Source: HTCC5015 sp051747425 (GTDB taxonomy: Bacteria; Pseudomonadota; Gammaproteobacteria; HTCC5015). From it: a stretch of 64,000 bases of DNA. Below the pieces are notes generated by a model. It did not search any database. It had not been told where the DNA came from and saw only the letters and a program-made list of their open reading frames with translations. The position numbers and the translations under genes are program-made. Positions 40,758-48,781 of the stretch are shown here, in pieces (within the stretch, counting starts at the first letter, position 1; every line of letters starts with the position of its first letter). Location: positions 1 to 64,000 of the forward strand of contig JBNJGD010000001.1 in the NCBI GenBank assembly GCA_051747425.1, read 5' to 3'.

Positions 40758-42545
40758 TTAGTAGACGCGCTTCTTGGGCGGGATAACGTCGCACTCATCT
40801 GTGAGTGTGAACATGTGTACGGGACGGTATTCAAACTTCACATTCCACTGATCATCAATACTGGCGTAGGTGTGCTTGTGCCAGTTGTCATCATCTCGAT
40901 CAGCGTAGTCCTCGTGAGCGTGGGCACCGCGGCTTTCTTTTCGATTATAGGCGCTCTTGATGGTCAGCATGGCCTGACTCATCAGGTTGTCCAGCTCGAG
41001 CGTTTCAATCAAATCCGTATTCCAGATCAATGAACGATCGGTCACCTTGATGTTCTGCATGTCGCCGGCGATGGCATCAAGCTTGTCGATGCCCTCCTTG
41101 AGGCTCTCGTCGGTGCGGAATACGGCAGCGTGGGTCTGCATGGTTTTCTGCATACGCAAGCGCACATCGGCTGTGGGGTTGTCGCCATCGGCATTACGGA
41201 AATGCTCCAGTCGGCCCAGGCACTTGTCCACCGGCTCGGAATCGAGGGCGCGGTGAGTGGCACCGGCGGTAACCACCTCGGCTGCCCGATCGGCCGCCGC
41301 CCGGCCGAATACCACCAGGTCCAGTAGCGAGTTGGAACCCAACCGGTTGGCGCCGTGAACCGACACGCAGGCGGCCTCACCAATGGCCATCAGGCCGGGA
41401 ACCACGGCGTCGGGATCGCCATCCTTGATGGTCACGACCTCTCCGTGATAGTTGGTGGGGATGCCACCCATATTGTAGTGAACCGTCGGAATCACCGGGA
41501 TGGGCTCCTTGGCCACATCGACACCGGCAAAGATGCGGGCACTTTCGGCAATGCCGGGCAACCGCTGATTGATCACTTCGGGGCCGAGGTGCATCAGGTT
41601 CAGATAGATATGGTCTTTTTCGTCGCCGACGCCATTGCCGTCGCGAATCTCCATGGTCATGGAGCGGCTGACCACATCGCGCGAGGCGAGGTCCTTGGCA
41701 TTGGGTGCGTAGCGCTCCATAAAGCGCTCGCCCTTGCTGTTGGTCAGGTAACCGCCCTCACCGCGCACGCCCTCGGTAATCAGGCAACCGGCACCGTAGA
41801 TGCCGGTGGGGTGGAATTGAACGAACTCCATGTCCTGCAGGCCGAGACCGGCGCGAACGACCATGCCGCCGCCATCACCGGTACAGGTGTGGGCCGAAGT
41901 CGCCGAGAAGTAAGCCCGGCCATAACCGCCGGTGGCGAGTACCACCATATGGGCGCGGAAAACATGTATTTTGCCAGTGGCCATCTCCAGGGCGATCACG
42001 CCCTTGCAGGCGCCCTGGTCATCCATGATCAGGTCGAGCGCAAAAAACTCGACGAAAAACTCGGCGTCGTGGCGCAGGGACTGGGAGTACAGTGTGTGCA
42101 AAATGGCGTGGCCGGTGCGGTCGGCGGCGGCGCAAGTGCGCTGAGCCGTACCCTCGCCAAAATTGGTGGTCATGCCCCCGAAGGGGCGCTGGTAAATTTT
42201 GCCGGCCTCCGTGCGTGAAAAGGGCACGCCATAGTGCTCAAGCTCGATAATGGCGGGAATCGCCTCGCGACACATGTACTCGATGGCATCCTGATCGCCC
42301 AGCCAGTCGGAGCCCTTCACAGTGTCGTACATGTGCCAGCGCCAGTCGTCTTCACCCATGTTGCCGAGTGCGGCAGAAATGCCACCCTGAGCGGCTACCG
42401 TATGGCTGCGGGTGGGAAAGACCTTGGTGATACAGGCCGTGTTGAGACCCTTTTGGGCCATCCCGAAGGTGGCCCGCAAACCGGCGCCGCCGGCGCCGAC
42501 TACGACGACATCGTACTCGTGATTAACGATTTCGTAATTGTGCAT
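40758..42545 (-). CDS. sdhA: Succinate dehydrogenase flavoprotein subunit SdhA
   Basis: SdhA oxidises succinate to fumarate with covalently bound FAD. About 595 residues from the ATG at 42545 (MHNYEIVNHEYDVVVVGAGG); a GTG four codons earlier lies against the ribosome site GAGGAG. The FAD motif VVVVGAGGAGLRATFGMAQ is at about 13-31; the flavinylation His is in FPTRSHTVAAQGGISAALGN (about 44-63). Substrate-site residues appear in LASRDVVSRSM (about 285), and HYNMGGIPTNYHG and VHGANRLGSNSLLDLVVFGR further on. It is second to last in sdhCDAB. Two flavinylation or assembly helpers (SdhE and a DUF1674 protein) flank the operon. Confidence 0.97.
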   Translation of the reverse strand: MHNYEIVNHEYDVVVVGAGGAGLRATFGMAQKGLNTACITKVFPTRSHTVAAQGGISAALGNMGEDDWRWHMYDTVKGSDWLGDQDAIEYMCREAIPAIIELEHYGVPFSRTEAGKIYQRPFGGMTTNFGEGTAQRTCAAADRTGHAILHTLYSQSLRHDAEFFVEFFALDLIMDDQGACKGVIALEMATGKIHVFRAHMVVLATGGYGRAYFSATSAHTCTGDGGGMVVRAGLGLQDMEFVQFHPTGIYGAGCLITEGVRGEGGYLTNSKGERFMERYAPNAKDLASRDVVSRSMTMEIRDGNGVGDEKDHIYLNLMHLGPEVINQRLPGIAESARIFAGVDVAKEPIPVIPTVHYNMGGIPTNYHGEVVTIKDGDPDAVVPGLMAIGEAACVSVHGANRLGSNSLLDLVVFGRAAADRAAEVVTAGATHRALDSEPVDKCLGRLEHFRNADGDNPTADVRLRMQKTMQTHAAVFRTDESLKEGIDKLDAIAGDMQNIKVTDRSLIWNTDLIETLELDNLMSQAMLTIKSAYNRKESRGAHAHEDYADRDDDNWHKHTYASIDDQWNVKFEYRPVHMFTLTDECDVIPPKKRVY

Positions 42546-42560
42546 GTTGATTTCCACTCC

Positions 42561-42941
42561 TCAGGCGGCCACAGCCAGTTTCAGGATGGCGAGAATACTG
42601 ACGACAGCCAGGGCGAAGTTGGTGAAATTGACCAGAATCTGGAGGGTCAGGCGCAGACTGTTGATATGTAGATAGTCTTCCAACACCACCTGAATGCCCA
42701 GTGAACTGTGGTAAAAAACGGCGATGGTCAGACAGATCAGCAGTGTGGCATTCAGCGGATGGGCGATGAAATCGCGCACACTGGCCAGGTCGGCACCGCC
42801 CAGGCAGGCAATGGAGTAAGTCAGCCACAACATCAGTGGCACCAGCGCAATACCGGTCAGGCGCTGAACCATGAAATGGTGAGTGCCATCTTTGGCCGAG
42901 CCCAGCCCGTAGGCATTGCGCAGCGGGGAACGATAACTCAT
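42561..42941 (-). CDS. sdhD: Succinate dehydrogenase membrane anchor SdhD
   Basis: A 126-residue inner-membrane protein with three hydrophobic helices (about 27-48, 62-82, 98-122) that anchors the SdhAB catalytic unit and shares haem b and the quinone site with SdhC. The phrase HHFMVQRLTGIALVPLMLWL (about 21-40) and SLGIQVVLEDYLH (about 80-92, with the Asp-Tyr quinone-site pair) are typical. It lies 9 bp after sdhC and 19 bp before sdhA. Confidence 0.94.
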   Translation of the reverse strand: MSYRSPLRNAYGLGSAKDGTHHFMVQRLTGIALVPLMLWLTYSIACLGGADLASVRDFIAHPLNATLLICLTIAVFYHSSLGIQVVLEDYLHINSLRLTLQILVNFTNFALAVVSILAILKLAVAA

Positions 42942-42951
42942 CTCAAATCTC

Positions 42952-43332
42952 CTAAGACAGCGCCAGCGCCCAGACGCCGGCAGTTAACAGCAGGGCAGCA
43001 ACCACGCAGATCACACCACTGCGATCCGCTGTCTTGAGTTCAAAACCGCGGCCCGCATCCCAGACAAGGTGGCGAACGCCATTGCACAGGTGGTAATTCA
43101 GGCTCAGCGTAATGAGCACCAACACCAATTGGCCGTACCAGGCGCCGAGGTGAGTCTGAAGGCATTCGTAGTAATCGCCACCACTGACGGCGGTGAGAAG
43201 CACCACTGGCAGAAGTACGATAGCAACGGAAAGTGCCACACCGGTCGCCCGGTGCAGTATGGAAAGCCAGGCCAGCATGGGCAGGCGATAAACCTGCAAA
43301 TGTGGCGATAGCGGACGGTTATCGTTAGACAC
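42952..43332 (-). CDS. sdhC: Succinate dehydrogenase cytochrome b556 subunit SdhC
   Basis: A 126-residue three-helix inner-membrane protein starting MSNDNRPLSPHLQVYRLPML. The conserved SILHRATGVAL (about residues 24-34) carries the Ser and Arg of the quinone site, and the haem-ligand His is in LNYHLCNGVRHLVWDAGRGF (about 79-98). It is the first classical sdh gene in the minus-strand operon, preceded at 25 bp by the small DUF1674 gene, which is probably cotranscribed. Confidence 0.95.
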   Translation of the reverse strand: MSNDNRPLSPHLQVYRLPMLAWLSILHRATGVALSVAIVLLPVVLLTAVSGGDYYECLQTHLGAWYGQLVLVLITLSLNYHLCNGVRHLVWDAGRGFELKTADRSGVICVVAALLLTAGVWALALS

Positions 43333-43357
43333 GGATCAATACCTTCATCTGATTAAT

Positions 43358-43582
43358 CTAGAAATCGATGCAGCGACCGGCTTTTTCCCAGTCGCCGTAG
43401 CGGGTTGGCTCCAGCCCCTTGGGGCCACCGGACTCCCTGGCGGAGGTCTCGCCGCTCGTCTTGCCAGTGCGGGCATCTACTGGCATTTCCCCGGGGGCGG
43501 AGCGCTCGCTGCCGTTGTCTGTTTTCGCCGATTCGAGCGCAGGCCCACGGCTGACATTTTGGTTTTCGCGGTTTTCAGACAT
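43358..43582 (-). CDS. DUF1674 / SDHAF4-like succinate dehydrogenase assembly protein
   Basis: A 74-residue hydrophilic protein whose last 25 residues, ending GPKGLEPTRYGDWEKAGRCI followed by DF, match the DUF1674 (Sdh8/SDHAF4) signature (PEPTRYGDWE-x-x-GRC-x-DF). The rest is a disordered, Ser/Gly/Glu-rich tail. In mitochondria and alphaproteobacteria this family binds flavinylated SdhA and protects it before joining SdhB. The ATG at 43582 follows GGAGAT. Position directly upstream of sdhC supports the same role here. Such small genes are often missed. Confidence 0.88.
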   Translation of the reverse strand: MSENRENQNVSRGPALESAKTDNGSERSAPGEMPVDARTGKTSGETSARESGGPKGLEPTRYGDWEKAGRCIDF

Positions 43583-43739
43583 CTTTATCTCCACGGCGCG
43601 GTGGCGGGATTTTACGCCAGCGGGGCAATTGTTTCAAAGTGTAACGAAAGCCCATAAAACGCGGGCGAGAACTGTTACCATTTACCCTCTGCATCTCTTT
43701 CATTATTAAAGATTTTGTGCCAAATCCCGTGAGGAAAAC

Positions 43740-44744
43740 ATGAACAGCGTTTGGACCGAGTACCTGCAAACAATGGACCTTCCCCCCATCAGCGGGTCGG
43801 TCAACGATGGGACCCGCTTCTTTGCCGCCCACAGTGACGATGCCTTGCTCTCAGTCAGGGGAAAGGACGCCAGTCAGTTTCTCCAGGCCCAATTGAGTAG
43901 CGATGTCACCGCCCTGGCCGTGGGCGAATCTCAACTGAGCAGTTATTCATCACCCAAAGGGCTGGTCTTAACCACTTTTCGTGTCTACAGAGTCGACGAA
44001 GAGCACTTTTATCTACGCCTCTCCCGCAGTCTCGCCGTGTCCATTGGCAAGCGTTTGAAAATGTATGTGCTTCGCGACGCCGTCGATATCGACATTGATG
44101 AAAGCCTCGGCACCCTGAGCCTGGTGGGCCAAGAGGCAGAGCAATGGCTGGCCTCCCGAATGAGCGGGGTACCCGCCTCAGTAAACCGGTTTGAGTCGGC
44201 CGAATTTGGAAGGGCGCTTCGCGCGTTTTCCCTGATCGGGGCAGACGGTGCCTCCCTGCCCCACTTTGAATTGCTGGTCGATAACAGACAACTCGCCAGG
44301 GTCTGGCCGGATCTCGCCCGGGAGTGGCCGGAGGCAGACCCGTCTGCAGCCGACCTGGCTCGCATCCTCAGCGGCGAACCTCAACTGACACAGGCCAGCA
44401 GCGAGCAGTTTGTCGCCCAGAGCCTGAACCTCCACCTGAACGGTGGTATCAGCTTTAAAAAAGGCTGCTATCCCGGCCAGGAACAAGTGGCCAAGACCCA
44501 GTATCGGGGTCGACTTCGCAGTCAGTTGTTCCGCCTCGAGGGAACGGGACCGTTGGCACCAGGCGATTCCCTCTACGGCCAACCGCAGAGCCAATCGGCC
44601 GTGGCAACCGTTATAAGTAGTGCAGCAGCCGGTGATCGTCAGTTTGCACTGGCAGTGGTCCGCCTTAAATCGGTCGAAAAAGGTCTTCTTTACAATGCAG
44701 AAGGTGATGTTTTCGACATTCATGAAATCACCTACCCGGAGTGA
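43740..44744 (+). CDS. ygfZ: Folate-binding protein YgfZ
   Basis: YgfZ is a folate-dependent protein of the GcvT-like fold that helps maturation or repair of certain Fe-S proteins such as MiaB and is linked to succinate dehydrogenase activity. The 334-residue protein has the family signature KKGCYPGQEQVAKTQYRGRL near residue 240 (K-G-C-[FY]-x-G-Q-E with the essential Cys) and an N-terminal LSVRGKDASQFLQAQLSSDV near 37. It is divergent from the DUF1674-sdh operon across about 157 bp. The coupling with sdhE known in E. coli is preserved loosely through the sdh genes. Confidence 0.95.
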   Translation: MNSVWTEYLQTMDLPPISGSVNDGTRFFAAHSDDALLSVRGKDASQFLQAQLSSDVTALAVGESQLSSYSSPKGLVLTTFRVYRVDEEHFYLRLSRSLAVSIGKRLKMYVLRDAVDIDIDESLGTLSLVGQEAEQWLASRMSGVPASVNRFESAEFGRALRAFSLIGADGASLPHFELLVDNRQLARVWPDLAREWPEADPSAADLARILSGEPQLTQASSEQFVAQSLNLHLNGGISFKKGCYPGQEQVAKTQYRGRLRSQLFRLEGTGPLAPGDSLYGQPQSQSAVATVISSAAAGDRQFALAVVRLKSVEKGLLYNAEGDVFDIHEITYPE

Positions 44745-44818
44745 CGCCACAGACGAACTGTTTTGAAGCAGGTAACACTCTGGTAGGCTGTTTTTGTCGA
44801 TTTACAAGGAGCACTGCG

Positions 44819-45877
44819 ATGAAAAAAACAAATATTTCCCTACTCTGCGGTATGGCGAGCACGATACTGGCCATTGCCCCCTTAACCACCAGCGCCTCCC
44901 CTTCTCTCGCCGGCGGTGTGTGGTTCAACTACGCCAATGTTAAAGACAATGCCCAGGACGAAGAGGACGGGGGTGATATCGGCGACGAGGCCCTGATTCT
45001 CTACGCCGACGACGACATCGAGGACTCACCGTGGAGCCTGTCCGCCGAACTTCGCATTGGCCCCGGCAGCTTTACCGACCCGGACAACAACTCCACCGGC
45101 GATCAGGTATCACTGCACAAAGCCTGGATTAACTACCAGTTTGATGACCGTAACGACCTTAAAATCGGCAAGTCCCAGGTGCCCTTCGGTTGGAAAACCG
45201 TCAATTTCTGGCCTGGCGACCACTTGCTTGGTGGTTACGCCGATCAGATGGATGTCGGCGCCAAATACAGCCACCGCGGCGACAGCCTGCACCTCGACCT
45301 GGCTTATTATCAGGCCGACGACTGGGGTGCCACCAGCACCGACACCGTAGACGACAATGGCCACTGGGGCAGCTCGGAGACCTACCGTAAAGTACACACT
45401 GCCGTAGCCAATGTGGATTGGGTGCTTAATGATAACCACACCGTTGGTATCTCTGCCCAGAGCGGCCGCCTGCAGGATCTGACAAAGGCGGACAATCCCG
45501 TTCGCGGACGCCACACGGCCTACAACATCCACCACTACGGGCAGTACGGCGACTTCTACAGCAAACTGCAGTGGTTGGGCACTGAGCGCGAAGACATCCC
45601 CGGAGTCAATGCCGGCGATGCGGAAACCGAGCGGGCTGCCCTGTTACTGGGCTACAACAAGGATCAATGGCACTACTATTTTGAAGCCGTCTCGGCCGAG
45701 TTGACGGACAGCAACATCGATACCGCCACTTCCTATGTACCCGGCATGAGCTACGATTACGGCCCCGGCTGGATTTATCTGGAATACCTGAGCCAGGAGG
45801 GTTTCATCGGTCAGAATGGTGAGGTCGTTGAAGGAGAATTCGACGCCTTTTACGCCTCGATCGACTACTACTTCTGA
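44819..45877 (+). CDS. Outer-membrane porin-like beta-barrel protein
   Basis: A 352-residue exported protein from the ATG at 44819, with AAGGAG 7 bp upstream. The signal peptide (MKKTNISLLCGMASTILAIA and on to TSASP) is followed by a barrel of alternating polar and aromatic strands: KDNAQDEEDGGDIGDEALIL, WINYQFDDRNDLKIGKSQVP (a porin O/P-like strand-loop), DVGAKYSHRGDSLHLDLAYY, and a terminal strand ending IDYYF with C-terminal Phe, the outer-membrane sorting signal. The sequence is very acidic, as usual for marine porins. It resembles the phosphate-selective or general anion/solute porin families; the substrate is unknown. A strong terminator follows. Confidence 0.85.
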   Translation: MKKTNISLLCGMASTILAIAPLTTSASPSLAGGVWFNYANVKDNAQDEEDGGDIGDEALILYADDDIEDSPWSLSAELRIGPGSFTDPDNNSTGDQVSLHKAWINYQFDDRNDLKIGKSQVPFGWKTVNFWPGDHLLGGYADQMDVGAKYSHRGDSLHLDLAYYQADDWGATSTDTVDDNGHWGSSETYRKVHTAVANVDWVLNDNHTVGISAQSGRLQDLTKADNPVRGRHTAYNIHHYGQYGDFYSKLQWLGTEREDIPGVNAGDAETERAALLLGYNKDQWHYYFEAVSAELTDSNIDTATSYVPGMSYDYGPGWIYLEYLSQEGFIGQNGEVVEGEFDAFYASIDYYF

Positions 45878-45898
45878 TTCGGCAGCCTGATCGCTCAG

Positions 45899-45931
45899 AA
45901 AAAAAGCGGGGCCTTTGCCCCGCTTTTTTTT
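45899..45931. terminator. Bidirectional terminator between porin and rnhB
   Basis: A-run, stem GCGGGGC (45906-45912), loop CTTT, stem GCCCCGC (45917-45923), then TTTTTTTT. It serves the plus-strand porin gene and the minus-strand rnhB. Confidence 0.92.
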
Positions 45932-45948
45932 GTCCGGTTTAAAGGGAA

Positions 45949-46554
45949 TTAAAGATCCAGACTCCGCTGTACCGGGGCGAAACTGCGGCGGTGTACCGGT
46001 GTGGGGCCAAGCAGCGCGAGTTTCTCGCGATGAAGTGGCGTCGGGTAACCCTTGTGGCGGTCAAACCCATACTCCGGGTACTGCTGGTGCAGTGACAACA
46101 TGTCACGATCCCGCGCCACCTTGGCCAGAATCGAGGCGGCGCCGATACAAGCTACTCGACCATCGCCCTTGATGATGGCCTCAACAGGCACAGTCAGGTC
46201 CGGGCAGCGATTGCCGTCTATCAAGGCGCGCCTGGGCAACATACCGAGTCCCTCCACAGCCCGCTTCATCGCCAGCATACTGGCGTGGAGAATATTCAAG
46301 CGGTCAATCTCCTCTACACTGGCCCGGGCGATACACCAGGCACTGGCCGACTCACATATTTCCCCATACAAAGCCTCGCGGCGTTTTTCAGAAAGCTTTT
46401 TCGAGTCGTTGAGTCCGGCAATCGGGCGGCCCGGATCGAGCACAACCGCGGCGGCTACTACCGCACCTGCCAGAGGCCCCCTGCCCGCTTCATCGACGCC
46501 GGCGATGCGGTCGAGGTGGTCGTAGTCTGTAATGATGTCCAGTGTCGCTGTCAC
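45949..46554 (-). CDS. rnhB: Ribonuclease HII
   Basis: RNase HII removes single ribonucleotides and RNA from DNA. The 201-residue protein has the DEDD residues in the family blocks IAGVDEAGRGPLAGAVVAAA (residues 17-36, with Asp and Glu), ALIDGNRCPDL (about 115-125, Asp) and GAASILAKVARDRDM (about 143-157, Asp). In most proteobacteria rnhB follows lpxB in the same direction and precedes dnaE. Here it keeps the minus-strand orientation of the bamA-lpxA run but is separated from lpxA by an opposite-facing gfo-lpxB segment. Confidence 0.96.
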   Translation of the reverse strand: MTATLDIITDYDHLDRIAGVDEAGRGPLAGAVVAAAVVLDPGRPIAGLNDSKKLSEKRREALYGEICESASAWCIARASVEEIDRLNILHASMLAMKRAVEGLGMLPRRALIDGNRCPDLTVPVEAIIKGDGRVACIGAASILAKVARDRDMLSLHQQYPEYGFDRHKGYPTPLHREKLALLGPTPVHRRSFAPVQRSLDL

Positions 46555-46638
46555 TCGATTGTCCCATTTGAGTTACCATTGCAGCGGTATTATGCCAGAT
46601 CCCGACAGGCTATAATGGCGCAAAAGGAAAGGTGAATA

Positions 46639-47583
46639 ATGAGCAAGTCAATCGTCAAGGCTGCGGTAGTCGGCACCGGTTACCTCGGCAAGTTTCACGC
46701 CCAGAAATACGCTGCCCTTCCCGACGCCGAACTGGTGGCCGTGGTCGACACCAACGAGGAACAGGGAAAGGCAGTAGCCGCCGAAAATGGCTGCGAGTTC
46801 AGCCGAGACCTCGACCAGATTATCGGCCGGGTCGATGCTGTGAGCATCGCCGCACCGACGACATTGCACTACCCCATTGCCAAGAGTTGCCTGGAAGCCG
46901 GCATTCATGTCCTGGTGGAAAAGCCCATGACTGTGAGTATCGAAGAGGCGGATGAACTCATCGACATCGCCCGGGAAAACAACTGTATTCTGCAGGTCGG
47001 CCACCTCGAGCGCTTCAACGCCGCGGTACTTGAGGCCATGCCCCTCTTGCAATCACCGCGCTTTATCGAAGCCCACCGGCTGGCGCCCTACAAACCCCGA
47101 GCCACCGATGTGAATGTCGTGCTGGATCTAATGATCCACGATATCGATATCGTTCTTAACATGGTCGATGCCGAAGTCACCGACATTGTGGCCAGTGGCA
47201 GCCCGATTCTTTCCGAGAGCACCGACATCTGCAATGCCCGACTGACTTTTGCCAATGGTTGCGTGGCCAATGTCACCGCCAGCAGAATCAGCATGAAGTC
47301 CGAGCGAAAAATGCGCATTTTTCAGGATCGCTCCTGCCTGACCGTAGATTTCCAGAACCGTACCCTAAGCCACTACTATCCCGGTGAAGGTGAAATGTTT
47401 CCGGGCGTACCCAACATCGAAAACAGTGAGACGCACTACGAGAACGGTGACGCCCTCTACACCGAGATTGAGTCTTTTGTCGGCTGTATTCGCAATGGCC
47501 AGCAGCCACTGGTCAGCGGTCGGGATGGGCGACGCGCCCTGGCCGTAGCCACTACCATCACCCAATTGGTCACTCAAGGTTAA
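46639..47583 (+). CDS. Gfo/Idh/MocA family NAD(P)-dependent oxidoreductase (GnnA-like by context)
   Basis: A 314-residue soluble oxidoreductase. The N-terminal Rossmann motif is VVGTGYLGKFHAQKYAALPD (residues 10-29) and the catalytic Lys lies in HVLVEKPMTVSIEEAD near residue 95, with YKPRATDVNVVLDLMIHDID (His near 165) as the family C-terminal element. A TATAAT at 46611-46616 and the ribosome site AAAGGAAAGG precede it. It is 17 bp upstream of lpxB. In bacteria with 2,3-diamino sugar lipid A, a family member (GnnA) oxidises UDP-GlcNAc at C3 before an aminotransferase (GnnB) acts. No GnnB is present here, so the GnnA role is only suggested by position. Confidence 0.88.
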   Translation: MSKSIVKAAVVGTGYLGKFHAQKYAALPDAELVAVVDTNEEQGKAVAAENGCEFSRDLDQIIGRVDAVSIAAPTTLHYPIAKSCLEAGIHVLVEKPMTVSIEEADELIDIARENNCILQVGHLERFNAAVLEAMPLLQSPRFIEAHRLAPYKPRATDVNVVLDLMIHDIDIVLNMVDAEVTDIVASGSPILSESTDICNARLTFANGCVANVTASRISMKSERKMRIFQDRSCLTVDFQNRTLSHYYPGEGEMFPGVPNIENSETHYENGDALYTEIESFVGCIRNGQQPLVSGRDGRRALAVATTITQLVTQG

Positions 47584-47600
47584 AAGGCGAACCAGAGGAC

Positions 47601-48773
47601 ATGAAACCCGCAAGACAAGAGCAGAAAGGCAGAACCGTCATGATCAGCGCCGGCGAGGCCTCCGGCGACCTGCACGCCGGAAAATTGGTCAAGGCCCTCA
47701 AGCGACGCGAACCCAATATCCGCGTGCTCGGAATGGGCGCGAAACACCTCGGAGAGAGCGGTGCTGAAGTACTGGTCGATTGCCGCGATATCGCCGTCGT
47801 CGGCCTGGTGGAAGTACTGACCCACTGGAAGCAAATCCAATCCGCGCTGCGAGTGCTGCAAGACGCCCTGGAAAGCGAGAAGCCTGATTTGCTGATTCTG
47901 GTCGATTATGTCGAGTTCAATCTCAAACTGGCCGCCGCCGCCAAGCGACAGGGAGTCAAGGTGCTTTTCTATGTCAGCCCGCAAGTCTGGGCCTGGCGAC
48001 AGGGACGCGTGCCCAAAATCGGCCAGGTCATTGACATGATGGCCGTCATCTTTCCCTTTGAAACCCGAATCTATGAAGAAAATGGCGTTCCCGTGCGCTT
48101 CGTCGGTCACCCGTTGGTCAATGAAGTTTACCCGACCCTGACCGCTGAGGACTTTTGCCAGGCAAACCGTCTGGACCCGGAGGCCCCGACCATCAGCCTG
48201 CTGCCCGGAAGCCGGCGTTCAGAGGTGAGCCGGATTTTGCCGATTATGCTGGAGGCGGCCGAGCTGGTGGCCCAGACACTGCCCCGTGCCCAGTTTGTTA
48301 TTGCCGTTGCCGATACGCTTGAGGAAAAGTGGATTCAGGCCTTCTGTGGCGAACACAAAAAACTCGATATCCGTTTGATTCGGGGCCAAACCTACAATGC
48401 CCTCAACGCATCTTCCGCGGCCATGGTGGCCAGTGGCACGGCAACATTGGAAACCGCACTGATCGGCACACCCATGTCGATTGTCTACCGGGTAAACAAT
48501 CTGACCTATCAAGTGCTCAAGCGAATGATCCGCGTGGAACACATCGGGTTGGCCAACATCGTTGCCGGCCGGGAAGTGGCCCCGGAATTTGTCCAGCAGC
48601 GGGCCAACCCATGGCTGATTGCACTGGAAGTCGTCAAGCAGGCCAGTAACGCCGATTACGCCGCACGCATCCGCGAGGGACTCGCCGAAGTGGCCGGCGC
48701 ACTGGGCGACGGCGGGGGCTCGGAACAACTGGCTTCACTGGCCACCGAGATGCTGGACGGCCAGCTTCCCTGA
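47601..48773 (+). CDS. lpxB: Lipid-A-disaccharide synthase LpxB
   Basis: LpxB joins UDP-diacylglucosamine with lipid X to form the lipid A disaccharide. The 390-residue GT19 protein has VMISAGEASGDLHAGKLVKA (residues about 13-32), FYVSPQVWAWRQGRVPKI (about 126-143), VGHPLVNEVYP and LLPGSRRSEVSRILPIM (about 196-215), and SGTATLETALIGTPM (about 277-291). An ATG 13 codons later (47640) at MISAGEASG is an alternative start, similar to other LpxB proteins. It is convergent with lpxA with 8 bp between their stops, whereas in most bacteria lpxA and lpxB are tandem. Confidence 0.97.
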   Translation: MKPARQEQKGRTVMISAGEASGDLHAGKLVKALKRREPNIRVLGMGAKHLGESGAEVLVDCRDIAVVGLVEVLTHWKQIQSALRVLQDALESEKPDLLILVDYVEFNLKLAAAAKRQGVKVLFYVSPQVWAWRQGRVPKIGQVIDMMAVIFPFETRIYEENGVPVRFVGHPLVNEVYPTLTAEDFCQANRLDPEAPTISLLPGSRRSEVSRILPIMLEAAELVAQTLPRAQFVIAVADTLEEKWIQAFCGEHKKLDIRLIRGQTYNALNASSAAMVASGTATLETALIGTPMSIVYRVNNLTYQVLKRMIRVEHIGLANIVAGREVAPEFVQQRANPWLIALEVVKQASNADYAARIREGLAEVAGALGDGGGSEQLASLATEMLDGQLP

Positions 48774-48781
48774 GCCCCCTG

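Noticed and set aside
42545..42557. GTG at 42557 as the sdhA start
   Set aside because: The GAGGAG ribosome site overlaps this GTG; the ATG at 42545 gives workable spacing and a family-like N-terminus.
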